Source: Bisporella sp. PMI_857 (Eukaryota > Ascomycota > Leotiomycetes > Helotiales > Helotiaceae). Taken from it: 64,000 bases of DNA. Position 1 is the first letter of the stretch. Each line of letters opens with the position of its first letter. Positions 48,110 through 59,838 of this stretch are shown here, in pieces. The position numbers were made by a program, and so were the translations under genes. The notes under the pieces were generated by a model. That model did not search any database. It was not told where the DNA came from and saw nothing but the letters and a program-made list of their open reading frames with translations. The DNA is taken from NCBI GenBank assembly GCA_021307315.1, contig JAJSPD010000012.1:558001-622000 (forward strand), in the 5' to 3' direction.

Positions 48110-49103
48110 GGCGTAAAGACCAAGAGCGTTTTATGAGTATGGTATTATGGGATACTGGAGCACGTGAACGACTGCCCTCTAGGGTGATATGCTAAGGCTA
48201 AATTTACGTATCAACATAAGAATGCGATGCGGAATAGCGTTCAATTCAAGGGGGTTGCCACAATGGGATGAAGTATTGGCTACGAGATTGGTTGACTTGG
48301 TTAAGAGTTGTTTTCAATGCAGCTCTATAAGAGTCACTTGGGGATGTTTTGGGGATGTTGAAAAGTAAGAAGCGACCCTAACAGGAACTGTACCCATGCC
48401 GCAGATCATCATGGTCAGTCAACATGCAAATCTGCGGATCTCCTTTTTCCAGCAATACCTATACAACTCATCGGATGTTTTGGAGTGGTGATACTTCCAA
48501 GAGACACACATTAGTCCTGTCGCAATCATTTCAATAGTGTTGAATTTTGTTTTAGAGTTTTGACTGATCTTTACGTCTTTTGATTGGGATCAGCAATCGA
48601 TGGAGGATTTCTTGGGGGTTTGTGGCTGGAGGCAGCATGACATCATCAAAAGCTGGACCCTGAAGCTTTACGCCCCCATCATGTTATGCTGTTGTGCTGC
48701 AGTAATGAACGAAACAAACGAGACCTAACGAACTCGTCGTCAGAGCTGAGCCCAAGAGGCGGGGAACTAAACTAACACGACGAAGCAATCCACTGGTCCT
48801 GAGCCACCATGATGCGCCCATATTCTGGCTCTCAGGCTGTTAATATTGGTTGCGATCCCCTTCTCCTTTCTGTGTCTTCCTCAAGCCTTTGTTCAATCTA
48901 GAGCCTCTTGTTGCATCCGGACAAACAGTCGTTCACAGCCACCCAACGACGCAACAACGCTACAAATAAGTCTATTGTGCTGCGACCGTGACGCTTACTC
49001 CTCCGTCATCGACCGAAATAAACATATACCCAGAAGTACGAGGTTTTTGCTGCGCTCCAGATACCCCACTGCCCCCAGGCCGACCCATTAAACACATTTC
49101 AGA
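48110..49103. promoter_or_regulatory. Divergent promoter region (tyrosine phosphatase / Eis1)
   Basis: 1 kb between two divergent genes. The Eis1 side probably holds a leader intron or 5' untranslated region rich in CT near 48860-48900. No coding sequence is seen. Confidence 0.45.
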
Positions 49104-51668
49104 ATGGCTGCTGTTGATCAGCCTACCACATCTGTGCCAATCAACTCGGCGCAGCAGAAACCGCACACCCATTCAAGCAAACTAGAAGACCAGGCTGCAA
49201 CAGCTGCATTATATGCCACAGGCAATAGCCGTCAACCAAAAAAATCTGGTCACGAATATCTCGACAAGAACAACAAACTCTCGTCGGCAGGTAAGTAGTA
49301 CTGTACATTCGGGAGCTACGGAGAATATTGAATGCGGGCTGACGTATCTGTTGTGTAACAGGTGCCGCAGCTTCCCTCAAATACGCAAATCCACAAGATC
49401 TACCAAGCTACCCTTCTGCTGGTCTAAAGAATAATTCTGCTGCTGGTACCGCCGCAAACTTGGGATGGGCAAACCAGAAGTCTTTCGACCATTGGAAACC
49501 TGACCCTTCGGCCTCCGCTTCCGCTGCTGCGATGTCTGCGAAAGACTACAAGATGGCCCCCTTATGGAAACCAGAACAAAGCTCCAGTGGTGCAAAGGCG
49601 GCGCTGTTGGCACATAGGGACGGAGGCAAGGTGGAGATGTGGACACCAGAGAAGGGCTCGCCGTACGGTAATTCTGCAGCTACACAAGCATTTAAGAAGT
49701 ATGGTGCTGGAACATTGTCTCCACAGCTGGACTACGGTTACACAGCTCTGGGTCGTCAAGGTTCTCTTATTGCTGCAACCGGAGCAATGTCCCAGGGAAG
49801 AAAGCGAGCAAACACAACTCCAATTAAGATACCCGCTCAAGAAAGCTACCCAGACGAATCCAATGCTGCTTCGAATGCTTTAAGCGCGGCGACTCTTGCC
49901 CACAGGAAGAGTCGTGGGGAGGTTTCACCTACAGGAGGCGCATCTCCATACACGAGCCTGCCACGAGAAATGTTTACCGCAAACCCTCCTGTAAAACCAG
50001 AGGTCGACGAAAAAACTAGGAAAGACACGCTTCATGCCTCTGCTGTCGCCATGGCCAAGGGCATGTATTTGCAGCAAAAAAGACAGTTCGAGTTGACTAC
50101 AGCTGCTATTAGCCATCGAGGGGCGGCAACAGCACATAAAAGATCCTCTTCGACGTCTGCTGCAGGTGACGAGGTAGAACCCGTTCGCCTGAATAATCTG
50201 CAAGAAGCAGCTCAGAGACTAGCCCAAGAACGGCTCGCCAAACTTCATGATGAACATGCCAAAAATCGGGAATACCGTGATTATTATGGAAACTCGAGCC
50301 AACCGCGGTCCAGAATATCAATTAGAGGTCGGACCAGACGTCGTGCATCAAGTGATGGTACGCTCGATGAGGACAGGGAGCAGTCTAACAAGATTCGGGC
50401 TCAAATGTCACTGTTCTCGAACAATATCAATCAGATTGACGAGAAGAAACGGAAGCAAGACCGAGAGGCTTTGATCGCTGCTGCCCAGCGGAATGTTACC
50501 AAACAAATGCACGGTATGGACGAGAAAGTGTTTGCCGACACTGGCAAGGTTGCGCCGTCACTTTTGAGTGAGTGGGAATTGAAAGCTCATGCTGCTGCCC
50601 AAGCAAAGAGCGATAGTCGGATGGAGCACCATGGGAAAGTCGATATTGGAGGCGGTAAATTTGTTGATCAATCTGCAGTCGATTCAATCGCTCAAAAGAA
50701 CGTACAGCCAGTTTTGGACGAGATTAACGCTAAAGCCGAAGCCGAAAGAGAAAGGCAAGCTACTATAAAAGAGGAACAAGAAGCCAATGCTAGGCTGGCA
50801 GCCCTGAAGAAAGCTGATGAGAAAGAGACAAAGGAGAACAACAAGAAGTTAAAGCGTTAGTGTTCTGCCCCTCAATCTTCTATAAGTATATTAATGATAT
50901 CTAGAGCAACAAAAAGATGAAGAAAAGCAACGAAAAGCCGAAGAGAAGGCTGTCAAGAAGGGAGAGGAGCGTATCGCAAAGGAAAAGCGAAAGTCTCTGA
51001 AAGCAGATCAAAAGCCTACTGATCCAGTAGCCGCGGCGGCTATTGCCACCGGACTAGAAACGCAAAAGACTACCACAGAACCAGAACCTGTGGCCCCTGA
51101 ATCGGAAACAGTTGCAGAGCGCCGCGACCACATTGTGACGCCCATTCGCACGTCAATGGAAGACCAATCCAGTCTACGCATGAAAGAGAATGTCGCCACT
51201 GCAAACCCGTTTGAATCTACCCCTTTATCGCCCGGCAAAGGCGCAAGAAGCGGAAATGTCAAAGATTGGCTGAAATCCAAGTTCCGTGGAAGGAAGGGCG
51301 AGAAGACATTGCTAACAGAGGGCAAGAAAGATCAGGGCTTTGTAGGCGGAGCGGCTTATACAGGAGCTAGTGTCAATAACGGCAGCGCGCACTCCCTTGG
51401 CGCATACTCCTCGTCGATGAGAGACGTTGCATTAGCCTCCGCCGGCAAGCCAAAGGAGAGCGAAGTGGCAGTGAGTCCGCCAGCGGGAGAATCGGTCGGC
51501 AGGACGTCCGATGTCAGCTCGGTCTCATTATTAGAAAGACGAGCCGAAGACGAAGAGTTTCAAGAGGCCAAGGACCAATTCGAAGAGCTGGCTCCGCCAC
51601 AACCGAAATTCCCGGCTGGGAAGAGCCATAGCCCCGCCAGGGACTCGAAGTTCCGTGAGGATGTATAA
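49104..51668 (+). CDS. Eisosome protein 1 (Eis1) family
   Basis: Three exons, join(49104..49290, 49362..50855, 50905..51668), give 814 residues. The N-terminal third has the Eis1 blocks AAASLKYANPQDLPSYPS, ANLGWANQKSFDHWKPD and YKMAPLWKPE, then AATLAHRKSRG and ASAVAMAKGMYLQQKR. The centre is a basic/acidic coiled coil (EERIAKEKRKSLKADQK), and the tail is disordered and Ser/Pro-rich. Eis1 is a peripheral component of eisosomes, the plasma-membrane furrows organised by Pil1/Lsp1, and is phosphorylated in yeast. There is no membrane segment. It is in a divergent pair with the tyrosine phosphatase. The last exon is joined at KKLK-QQQKDEEKQRK. Confidence 0.9.
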
Positions 51669-52136
51669 AAGAGACCCAGGGAAAAACATATCGTGCTATG
51701 ATTTATGAAACAACGACTGCAAGAAATGGGGAGGAAGGCTATAAGGCCTCATACGGCATAACGTATGGATGGTGACGTCGAGAGCATTTTCGCAAGGAAG
51801 TGATATCTATTTGCTTTACAAAATCTGCTACTTTCTTCATTTCGAGCGGGCGATTCTGTTTCGCAGGACAAAGGGGCAACGGATGTAACATTACCGTATA
51901 TATAGGCTTGTATGTATGTATGTATGTATGTATGTATGGACGTGCTGAGGCGATCCCTCTACGTATAATTATTTTATCCACGAAATATAAGCATTATTCG
52001 TTGATTTTCTTGCTCCCAGCCAGCGGACTTTCAGATTTCTTGATATCTTAATGCGAACGCCTACCCAACCCGAACGCCAATCTAATGCTAGGCTCATATG
52101 TTCATTTTGCCAACCAAACTCCAGCCCCGGTTCATA
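51669..52136. other. Convergent intergenic region
   Basis: 3' flanks of Eis1 and the CDK gene. Contains a TATG microsatellite. No gene seen. Confidence 0.5.
51911..51938 (+). repeat. (TATG)7 microsatellite
   Basis: Seven perfect TATG units in the convergent intergenic region. Likely length-polymorphic between strains. Confidence 0.95.
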
Positions 52137-53321
52137 TCACCTCGCCTTCCCAAAATCTAATTTCCGCGCAACCTTCGCCTTTTCGCTGTCTACTTGTCCC
52201 GGCCGCCTCTTTAAATCCCGTGCCAGCACCTCTTCGCCTCCCCCTTTCTTGGGCAAATCTGCGTTCCCGGTCGGTTTTGGTTCTGCGGCCCACCATTCAT
52301 GCTCCAGCGCACCTCTAGCGGTAATCCGCTTCCGTGGATCCAGGATTAGCATTTTCATCAAAAGGTCGACGCCTGCAGGGCCTGCGGCGCCAAACGTCTG
52401 GAGATAGTAATTGCGGTCCGCCACTGGTGTTACGGTCTCAGGAGCCATATAACGACTAAACTGTGTGACGCCTGGCCAGTTTTCCTCGGTGGGGGTGCCA
52501 ATTGCGAGACCGATGAGACGGATCTGATCTAAATCTGAATCGCCGGCCAAAAATGGGACTCTCAGCACCAGCTCCGCGAACACAAGCCCCACGCTCCAGA
52601 TGTCCACGGCTCCGGAATAGTGCTTCGCGCCGTAGAAGAGCTCAGGTGGCCGGTACCAGCGCGTGATGACCTGTGTGCTCATGGGACGGTAGGGATCCGC
52701 GAAGGAGCGTGCGAGACCGAAATCCGCGAGCTTGACCTCGCCGTCGGCGGCGATGAGCAAGTTGTTGGGCTTGATATCGCGGTGCAGCACGAAGTTCTCG
52801 TGACAGAACCAGACGGCCCGGCAGAGCATGCCCATCCACGCCTTGATGTCCGCCGCGCCATAATGTATGTTCTCATGATCCTTGATTAGCATCTCCAGGT
52901 CCCCCAGCGGCAGGAACTCGAGCACTAAATTGAGATTCTGGTCCTTGGAGGAGAAGACGGTGAGGAGCGAGATGATGTTTGGGTGGTGCAACTCTTGCAG
53001 GTGCTTGAGCTCGCGGATGGCGTCAGGCGCCATCCCTTCTTTGTACTCGGCTTGCACTTTTATCTTCTTGATAGCTACCTTTTGAGAGGGGTCAGTGGCC
53101 AGCCAGCCCAGGTAGACATTGGCATAAGTTCCTTCTCCGAGCTTCTTGCCTTTGTGATACTTGTTCTTCTCGGCGAGGTTCATCTGCTCGGGTATGTCGT
53201 CGGTAATGATGTTGGGGGAGCCAGGCGTGGTGGCTTTGGAGGGGGGAGGGGCGACGTCGAGCATCTTGACATCTGGCCGATGCTCAATCACGGGAGAGGG
53301 AGCTGTCATTGTTTGAGCCAT
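52137..53321 (-). CDS. kin28: CDK7/Kin28-type cyclin-dependent kinase
   Basis: Single-exon gene of 394 residues. The start is the ATG at 53321; the upstream codon is GTG. A 55-residue disordered leader precedes the kinase: P-loop KLGEGTYANVYLG, VAIKKIK with Lys85, a CDK-type helix APDAIRELKHL, HRDIKPNN (catalytic Asp182), DFGLA, then the T-loop STQVITRWYRPPELFYG with Ser215 at the position of the CDK7 activating Thr. The order and QVITRWYR best fit CDK7/Kin28, the TFIIH kinase that phosphorylates Ser5 of the RNA polymerase II tail and may act as CDK-activating kinase. The RPPE in place of RAPE in the T-loop and the Gly/Lys-rich C-terminal tail are small departures. Confidence 0.92.
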   Translation of the reverse strand: MAQTMTAPSPVIEHRPDVKMLDVAPPPSKATTPGSPNIITDDIPEQMNLAEKNKYHKGKKLGEGTYANVYLGWLATDPSQKVAIKKIKVQAEYKEGMAPDAIRELKHLQELHHPNIISLLTVFSSKDQNLNLVLEFLPLGDLEMLIKDHENIHYGAADIKAWMGMLCRAVWFCHENFVLHRDIKPNNLLIAADGEVKLADFGLARSFADPYRPMSTQVITRWYRPPELFYGAKHYSGAVDIWSVGLVFAELVLRVPFLAGDSDLDQIRLIGLAIGTPTEENWPGVTQFSRYMAPETVTPVADRNYYLQTFGAAGPAGVDLLMKMLILDPRKRITARGALEHEWWAAEPKPTGNADLPKKGGGEEVLARDLKRRPGQVDSEKAKVARKLDFGKAR

Positions 53322-54068
53322 GTTAGGCTTTTGTGAGGGTAGGCGTATCACGGATTGTGATACTTGCTGGGCGCTACCTGCGTGGCATTGAGGTATTGAA
53401 GATGAGTCTGTTTCGAGCTGTCGTTTAAAGCTATGGACGAGGCTGGTCTACAAGGCTGGATGAGTCACGTGATTAGACAACCTGTCTTGCGCCTGGACAT
53501 GGTTTGATTGGCTCGGACATAAAACGGATATATCGCTTTCGGATGGTCCGTCCACACAAACTTCGAGGCGTCTTCTTTTTTGCATCGATGACCTCATTCC
53601 CCGTTTTTAAGTGGCTTAAGCCTTCCGCTTCAAAACCTTAAAAGTGGTCAGTCCAGTGTTTACCGCCAACCAGGAAAAGGGAAAGCAAGCACGGCCTCGG
53701 TGTTTCCCTTTTCCCAAGCTTGATTGTGATGATGTCAATGGTTCCATTTGTCACCTTCTCACTTATGAATCACTACTACTGTATTGCTGAGTCGGCAGAT
53801 TATCTGGGCACCACCTTGGTGTCGATACTGCGATACAGTAATGTGAAGCGGAGCTCGGAGGGTCACGTCGGCCAAGCATCGTTGTACCAAACTAGATTAT
53901 ATACTTGCCCTTCTGCTTTCCCAGAGAAGTTCAATTCTTCTTCTTTTTTCCTCCTCATACAACCTTATATTCCATAATATCTCATTCACGCTTCTCCATT
54001 TGGTGAACTGTCGCTTCCGCCACAACTTCTTAAACAACCTATAGTACTCCATAGCAGACAAACCAAGC
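53322..54068. promoter_or_regulatory. Divergent promoter region (Kin28 / Sfk1-like)
   Basis: 0.75 kb with no gene. It contains an inverted CCAAT box (ATTGG) near 53508 and CT-rich leader sequence upstream of the plus-strand gene. Confidence 0.4.
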
Positions 54069-55026
54069 ATGTGGGGAGTATCGTACTGGGTATGTTAACA
54101 AGCACCAATGCACCATCAATTCCTCAGCATCTAACAATTGCAGGCCTTCCCAGTCATTTCAAGCCTCTGCTGGCTCGGCATGCTTCTCGGCCTCCTAATT
54201 AGCTGGCTTGTTGAAGGCCGCCCACACTACGCCTCCATGGACCCAAGCCAGAAAATTGCATATATATCCGATGTTGGCGCGCAATGGCTCAAGCCGCTCT
54301 TCATCGTCGGCTCCGTGGTCACCACTGTTTTCCTCGATTTGGGATTCCTTTCTGCGCGATTCCTCCGTCACAACGGCCGTTTGGCCGCCAACACATCCAC
54401 GTTCCAGAAGGTATTGAGCTGGCTGAGCATATTATTCGCGGCGGTCGGCACGGTAGGCTTGATCTGCCTTAGCATTTTCGATACGCTGCGACATCCGACG
54501 CTGCATGATCTTTTCCTACTGCTCTTCATTGGGGGATATGTAATTTCGGCCATCTTTACATGCTGGGAATACCAACGGCTCGGTATTCGTACGTCTCTCT
54601 CACCCCTCCGCCTTCAGGGCTGCAAATTAACAAGAAGCAGATTTCCGCGAGCACCGCATCCTCCGTATCTCCTTCTGGATCAAGTTCGTCTTCATCATTA
54701 TTGAGATCTGCCTCGCGATCGCCTTCGGCGTCTGCAACTTCCGCGACCGCTTCAACGCAGCAGCAGTGCTGGAATGGGTCATCGCCTTCATCTTCACGCT
54801 GTGGGTCTTCTCCTTCTTCGTCGATCTTATCCCAGCCGTCAAAACAAAAGGTGCGCCAATGAATAGACCCACGAAGATGGAGGTTGAGGAGGGGAACATG
54901 AATTACGATGGTGCCACCAACGCGGGAAGATACACGGGAGAGAGTGAGAGGACGCTTGGAGGAAACAACGTTCTGAATCCGAATGGGAAACCTGTTGTGC
55001 CGCCTGCTACAGGGACGAATTTCTAG
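54069..55026 (+). CDS. Sfk1/DRAM/FRAG1-like multispanning membrane protein
   Basis: Three exons, join(54069..54089, 54144..54588, 54641..55026), give 283 residues. The tiny first exon encodes MWGVSYW. Six hydrophobic helices can be read, including FPVISSLCWLGMLLGLLISW, LFIVGSVVTTVFLDLGFLSA and VLSWLSILFAAVGTVGLICL. Then comes the conserved cytosolic stretch CWEYQRLGIHFREHRILRISFWIK, and a last helix VIAFIFTLWVFSFFVDLIPA. This is the Frag1/DRAM/Sfk1 family (PF10277). Yeast Sfk1 helps recruit the PI4-kinase Stt4 to the plasma membrane and affects lipid asymmetry. The tail after residue 220 is hydrophilic. The precise subgroup is uncertain. Confidence 0.88.
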
Positions 55027-55516
55027 GTCGAGAGGGCGGTGGAGCTTGGGGGCGTACTTGAGGTGAACGAATGAGATAGCATTTAGCGTTCTTGGGGCAT
55101 TATTTGGAAAACGGGATTTGCATTAGGACGGCGTTTTAAAGAGAGCATGGACGACCGTAATGACCTTGTACATTAGTAAAACAGTCGAGGGAATAAACCA
55201 TAGAATAATTATGACATGAACTATATAAAGTTCCCTTAAGATATGAGCATATTTGCTTCGCTGCTTGAGACGAGATTCCTTTATGTAACCTTAGTACGCC
55301 AAACGTGGTATGTGTACAGTCCGAGAGCCACTTGAGCCAGCATTCAAGAGGAGAGCTCGACTAGTTTTTGAAGCTAAAGATTCAAACCCAAGGGAAGGCA
55401 TTGCTGCTCATAGATCAGAATGGCATCTGTGTTTTTATTTTACTTTATCATCTGGAATTTAGTTATCCTAAACCTGTTCGTGATACTCCTTTAATGCGCT
55501 AAGAGAATATGCTCCC
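55027..55516. other. Convergent intergenic region
   Basis: 3' flanks of the Sfk1-like gene and Rcy1. No gene is seen. Confidence 0.5.
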
Positions 55517-58312
55517 TCACATGATAGCACATCCCATCCCGTACATGCTCCTCTCAACGTCCCTCTTCACGGAATACCAATCCGCCCTCCTCTCCGCAAA
55601 CTCATACACCTCTTCCGCTCTAAATATCCCGTAGAACCTCCCGCCATCTGCGATGACCGTCGCCATCTCCTTTGCATGCTTCGCCTCAATCAAATATATC
55701 TGGCTCAGCTCCCTCAGCGCCTTGAAATACTCTAACAAATCCTGGTTTTTCAGAGTGCGGATGTAGTTGTAGTAAATGTTCATATCGGAGATGAGTTTTA
55801 TGGCGCCGTCGGTGCTGATGCGTTGACGCTTGAGGTGTTTGCAGAGGGCCGTGAAGAGGCGCAGCCCGACTTCCTGATTGAAGACATCGAGCATCGTTTT
55901 GTCGGTGCTCCCCGTAAGCATCTTGGTATGTGCTTCTACGATGGCCACGACCTGCGTTGCGGCTGCGGTGGGACCAATGTCAATATCTTGAGTGGAGCCA
56001 TTAATGGCAGGAGGAGGATTGTAGTCGGTAGGTTTAGTTGCAGTGGAGCACACGTACTCAACCTCGTCCATGAGAACATCGATGCCTTTATTGAGTCCTG
56101 CAGCCACGCGTTCGTCGAGCATTTGCTCAAACTTCTTTTTCGCTTGCGCGGCGGGGTCGAGGAAGTCGTTGCGGTCAGCCAGCTTGGTGGCTACGAGCTG
56201 TTGCTCGTAGAAGACGTCGACCATCTGGGAAATGAGGTCACCGACGTTGACAAGCTCAAGGAAGGTCACGAGTGGTGCGACGCTCTGTTTATGCTCACTT
56301 ACTTCGCGAGGGTTGTAGTTGCTAAGATGGTCTACTGCTCTGTCGAAGCCGGTCTTCACGTGTCTGGTTCCGAGTATTTGGAGAAGACTGACAAAAACTG
56401 CCAGGCACTGCTCACGAGCTTCCTCTCCTGTCTGCCCCCCAAGTCTGACAAACAGTCCAGCACGCTCGATGCTTGCTTTTGCCGAGTGAGTGAGGTCCAA
56501 TGCAACTTCGATGCTGAACAAAGATCGAATTCCTTCTAGCTTCGAAGCCATAAGTGCAGCCTTAGCAGCTAGTTCATCAGTTGGAGCCTCTGTAGGTAAA
56601 GGTGAGCCACTTCGAAAACCTTCTAGCCTCGGAGTCTGCGGTCTCGATGAGGCGGGAGAGATTCCGTTTGGTGTCTGCAAGGTGCTCAAGCTTTTGGGGG
56701 CAGCTGGTACTGGGGACGGAGGAACAGGTTTGTTTGTTGCAAAAGGCGATGAAAGTGGTAAACTACCAACCACATTTACGGGCATCATAACCACCTTCTT
56801 AAAGGAGCTCAAGAAATCCTTCTTGTCCGCCTGCCGGTTGAAACTTCCCATGAAGAACGACTCAGTCGTTGCCTCCTGCGCAGATAGTTTGCTTTCCCAA
56901 TTCCCCACTTCCGCCTCGGCCAGCCTTTTGAAGTGGTCGAGTTCATCAGTTAGATACAGATCTATATGAGGCTCGAACACTCTGGCTATAATAGCTTTGA
57001 CTTTTTCAGGGAAATCACTACCTGAGTTTTTAGAAGGCTTCAAGGAGAATCCAAACTGCATGCTCTGTTCAAATATCCCTGAAACTGCCTGTAGGTATGA
57101 CGGAATGCTCTGTTCATGAGATTCATCAAACAGGGGCGTGACATATTCCATCAAAACATCCTCCGCAACCTTGTCCAGAAATGGCTGCAAAACATCCTCG
57201 CCAACGGGAAATACTCTATCAATGATACTCGCCTGCTCGTTGATCTTTCTTGCGAGATTCTCCAAAAATGTTCGGGATGGACCTAATGCTATGCCTCCTG
57301 AAGATGCCTGGTTAATACAATCCATAGGGTGACCAAGAACCTCTCGGTCCGAGAACATAGGGTGCTTTTGCACAAACAACTCCATTCCAGCATGACCCCC
57401 ATTGAGTACACCAAGCACATGGGCATATCGGCGCATCCTCCCATCAATATCCCAAGCTTCGTAGCCATGCTCAAACTCTCTCAATACTGCATTCTCAAAT
57501 ATGCCAGTCATCGTGACCAGTTTTTCTTCTCGTTGTCTCCACCCTTGCGCCCAATCGCTTTTAGAAAATATGTGTAGATGCGCAAGCATTTGCGCTTGTT
57601 GTTCTGGATCACGATACACCCTGAATATGACGGGATCATTGTGACTCTTTGATCTGGCAAGATCAAAGTAGAATGGCCCTAGAGCTGCATATATCTTCGC
57701 ATACTCCTTCCTCGCAGATCCTCTTATAGACTTCACGCCTGCAAAAATATTCAGCAATGCCTCCGGATCCAGCATTGGCGCTCGAGAAGATGAAATGGGT
57801 CTGTTCCCCACCGAAGATGAGAGCGCGAGCGTCTCAAACCCGTCAAGCGAATTCCTTTCCACACTCTTCCTCTGCCGTTCCTCCTCTACGCCGGCATCAA
57901 AAAGCATCGTACTCGTTTTCCTTGTTCCCCCACCGCTATTTACCCCATTGGCAGCAGCGACACCGATCCCTTTCTTTCCCTCCTCCTCCGCCCTAAGCCT
58001 CATCATCTCCCTCTTCGCCCTCAACGCCTCCTCAAACCGTTTCCGCGCCTCCCCATCATTCCACACCCCCATTACCTTCAGCCTGGGCACCCACCTCGAG
58101 TCCTCGTACACCATCTCCTGCATCCTTTTGCACGTTCTGGAAAAGTTCATGAGGTCCGGGATGGGCAGGTAGTCAAGGATCGTGGAGATTATTTCGGCGG
58201 GGAGGATGGGCTTGGTAGCTTGATCGAGCATGGATGTTGCTTTTAGGGAAGAGATGATGGATGTGTTGCGTAGGGGCGCGCGGGTGGTCGGCGCGCGCTT
58301 GAAGTTCGACAT
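55517..58312 (-). CDS. rcy1: Recyclin-1 (F-box and Sec10-like protein)
   Basis: Single-exon gene of 931 residues. An F-box lies near residues 36-75 (LPAEIISTILDYLPIPDLMN, then FSRTCKRMQEMVYEDSRW). From about residue 200 to the end it matches the Sec10/recyclin helical-rod domain (SIRGSARKEYAKIYAALGPF, KAKASIERAGLF-like, YFKALRELSQIYLIEAKHAK). The protein ends in CAIM, a CaaX box predicted to be farnesylated, as for yeast Rcy1 which also ends in a CaaX motif. Rcy1 works with Skp1 in recycling of v-SNAREs from early endosomes and at growth sites. A Ser/Pro-rich linker sits near residues 510-580. The lack of introns in a gene this long is unusual here but the frame is uninterrupted. Confidence 0.94.
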   Translation of the reverse strand: MSNFKRAPTTRAPLRNTSIISSLKATSMLDQATKPILPAEIISTILDYLPIPDLMNFSRTCKRMQEMVYEDSRWVPRLKVMGVWNDGEARKRFEEALRAKREMMRLRAEEEGKKGIGVAAANGVNSGGGTRKTSTMLFDAGVEEERQRKSVERNSLDGFETLALSSSVGNRPISSSRAPMLDPEALLNIFAGVKSIRGSARKEYAKIYAALGPFYFDLARSKSHNDPVIFRVYRDPEQQAQMLAHLHIFSKSDWAQGWRQREEKLVTMTGIFENAVLREFEHGYEAWDIDGRMRRYAHVLGVLNGGHAGMELFVQKHPMFSDREVLGHPMDCINQASSGGIALGPSRTFLENLARKINEQASIIDRVFPVGEDVLQPFLDKVAEDVLMEYVTPLFDESHEQSIPSYLQAVSGIFEQSMQFGFSLKPSKNSGSDFPEKVKAIIARVFEPHIDLYLTDELDHFKRLAEAEVGNWESKLSAQEATTESFFMGSFNRQADKKDFLSSFKKVVMMPVNVVGSLPLSSPFATNKPVPPSPVPAAPKSLSTLQTPNGISPASSRPQTPRLEGFRSGSPLPTEAPTDELAAKAALMASKLEGIRSLFSIEVALDLTHSAKASIERAGLFVRLGGQTGEEAREQCLAVFVSLLQILGTRHVKTGFDRAVDHLSNYNPREVSEHKQSVAPLVTFLELVNVGDLISQMVDVFYEQQLVATKLADRNDFLDPAAQAKKKFEQMLDERVAAGLNKGIDVLMDEVEYVCSTATKPTDYNPPPAINGSTQDIDIGPTAAATQVVAIVEAHTKMLTGSTDKTMLDVFNQEVGLRLFTALCKHLKRQRISTDGAIKLISDMNIYYNYIRTLKNQDLLEYFKALRELSQIYLIEAKHAKEMATVIADGGRFYGIFRAEEVYEFAERRADWYSVKRDVERSMYGMGCAIM

Positions 58313-59091
58313 ATTGGGAGGCTTGTCTATGTCGATTGGGGGAATTGGGAGGGAAAATAGGTGAAGGAAGATGAATTGTGTGGTTTGGCCTTAGTCAAGA
58401 GATGTAAAGTACTGGCCTCGCTTGAGGGTACGAGGCTGAGTCCCACTTTTTCAGTTAGTTCGGAAGAGTTGGACCGATAGCCTTTCCTCTTTTATATCGT
58501 TTGCGATTCCTTTTAAACTTCCCATTATCCCAAGGAGTAGAATAAGCTTAATCCTATGAGGCCAAACCACATCCGGCATATGGGGTATACTTATTTCTTA
58601 ATTAGCCATCGAAGTCATGACCTAAAATCTTACAGCAAAGGCTGAACATGACAACCTCAAGTGATAATTTCTAAACTTCAATGGTTCTCTTTCTGTTGCT
58701 ATCAGGATTTATAGTAGGAGAGGGTATACTTGTCTTGCAATATCATTTCCTCACATAAAGTTTGTAATGTGGACCCATCATTTAAGCTTAAGAATCCTCC
58801 GAGCTGCTAGAGATTATATCATCTCCGCTACTGATGGAGTCGCTCTCTTCGACTCTCTTCCCGTTTCTCTTCCGAAAAATCCCATTTATTCCACTTAAGG
58901 TGTCCCATTTATTTCCTTTTTCTACTCGTTCCTCCTCATTATCCCCTCCCATCCTCTCCCGAAACCACCAAAGCAAAATCTCATGCCCTCTTCTCTACTA
59001 ATCAACGAATTAACCCTGCAGCTGTTGTTTCGAAAGAGCTGAGAGCTCGTGAGCGTGTTTTGAGAGCCAAAAGCCGCAAGACGAACGAGTT
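58313..59091. other. Intergenic, Rcy1 upstream region
   Basis: No gene is seen. A minus-strand frame at 58788-58976 is acidic and Ser-rich at its end but has no partner exon. Confidence 0.45.
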
Positions 59092-59838
59092 TCATATTTC
59101 GATCGTTTCTTGGTATCTGAAAATTTTGAGGCAAGTTTGGCTTACTTCCTCCATCTCCTTATCCTCCTCCAACCTATTCCTTCTTCCCATCCGCCCAGAT
59201 ACATCTCGCCAAATTGCTCCCAGTAGTTGTCACGTATCTTCAAGCTCCTCAGAAATCGGCTTGCTGCCTTCCTATCTTCTCTCTTGCCACTCAACACACA
59301 CATCGGCACGTCGATCCCCTCTACATCTCCCGCCTCCATGAGAGAAGAATGACGCTGGGCGGTCGCTGTCCAGAAAGGGCTATTATGCGCACCAAAGGGA
59401 CAGGGCTTCGAGGTCAAAGAGATGAGCTTGGCACCCCAGCAAAAAACCTACGACACCCCAGCTTTTGATTTGCGGGATGGACGAGAACGTGAGGACTTTG
59501 TTGATGGAGTTGAGGAGGCAGGGAGGGCGTGAGGCTTGGGTTGCGTGGTTTCCCAGGAAGGTACGCATATGGGCTTGCTTGAGAGGGTTTGACCCAGGGA
59601 GGTCGAAATTAGAAGATATTTAGTAGCCGGCGAGGGATTGGGGAATCGAATCATGGGGAGCATACGTCGATTCGTGGACTCGATCGCCGTCAAAGAGATC
59701 GAGTATGGAGACTAAGTAATCACTGGCAGCATCATCGTATGCGAGGATATCTGCGTCTTGGAGTGTTGGTGATGTGAAGCCATAGATGTCGTAGAGATAC
59801 AGGATTGCTTTTGTGGCTTTCTGATTACCAGTGACATC
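59092..59838 (-). pseudogene. Dienelactone hydrolase family pseudogene
   Basis: The minus strand reads as a dienelactone hydrolase: TKAILYLYDIYGFTSPTLQD (about 59780-59820), then after a probable intron QAHMRTFLGNH, IKSWGVVGF, CWGAKLISLTSKPCPFGAHN, VEGIDVPMCVLSGKREDR and NYWEQFGEM. The blocks change frame. A run of six T where five would keep frame (about 59430) breaks the sequence exactly at the nucleophile motif GF-CWG. A second shift follows FGEM near 59200, after which a family-like end (LEEDKEMEEVSQTCLKIF) is readable in another frame. The N-terminal section upstream of KATKAI is missing. It is therefore a decayed copy, or less likely a gene with two sequence errors. Confidence 0.75.
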
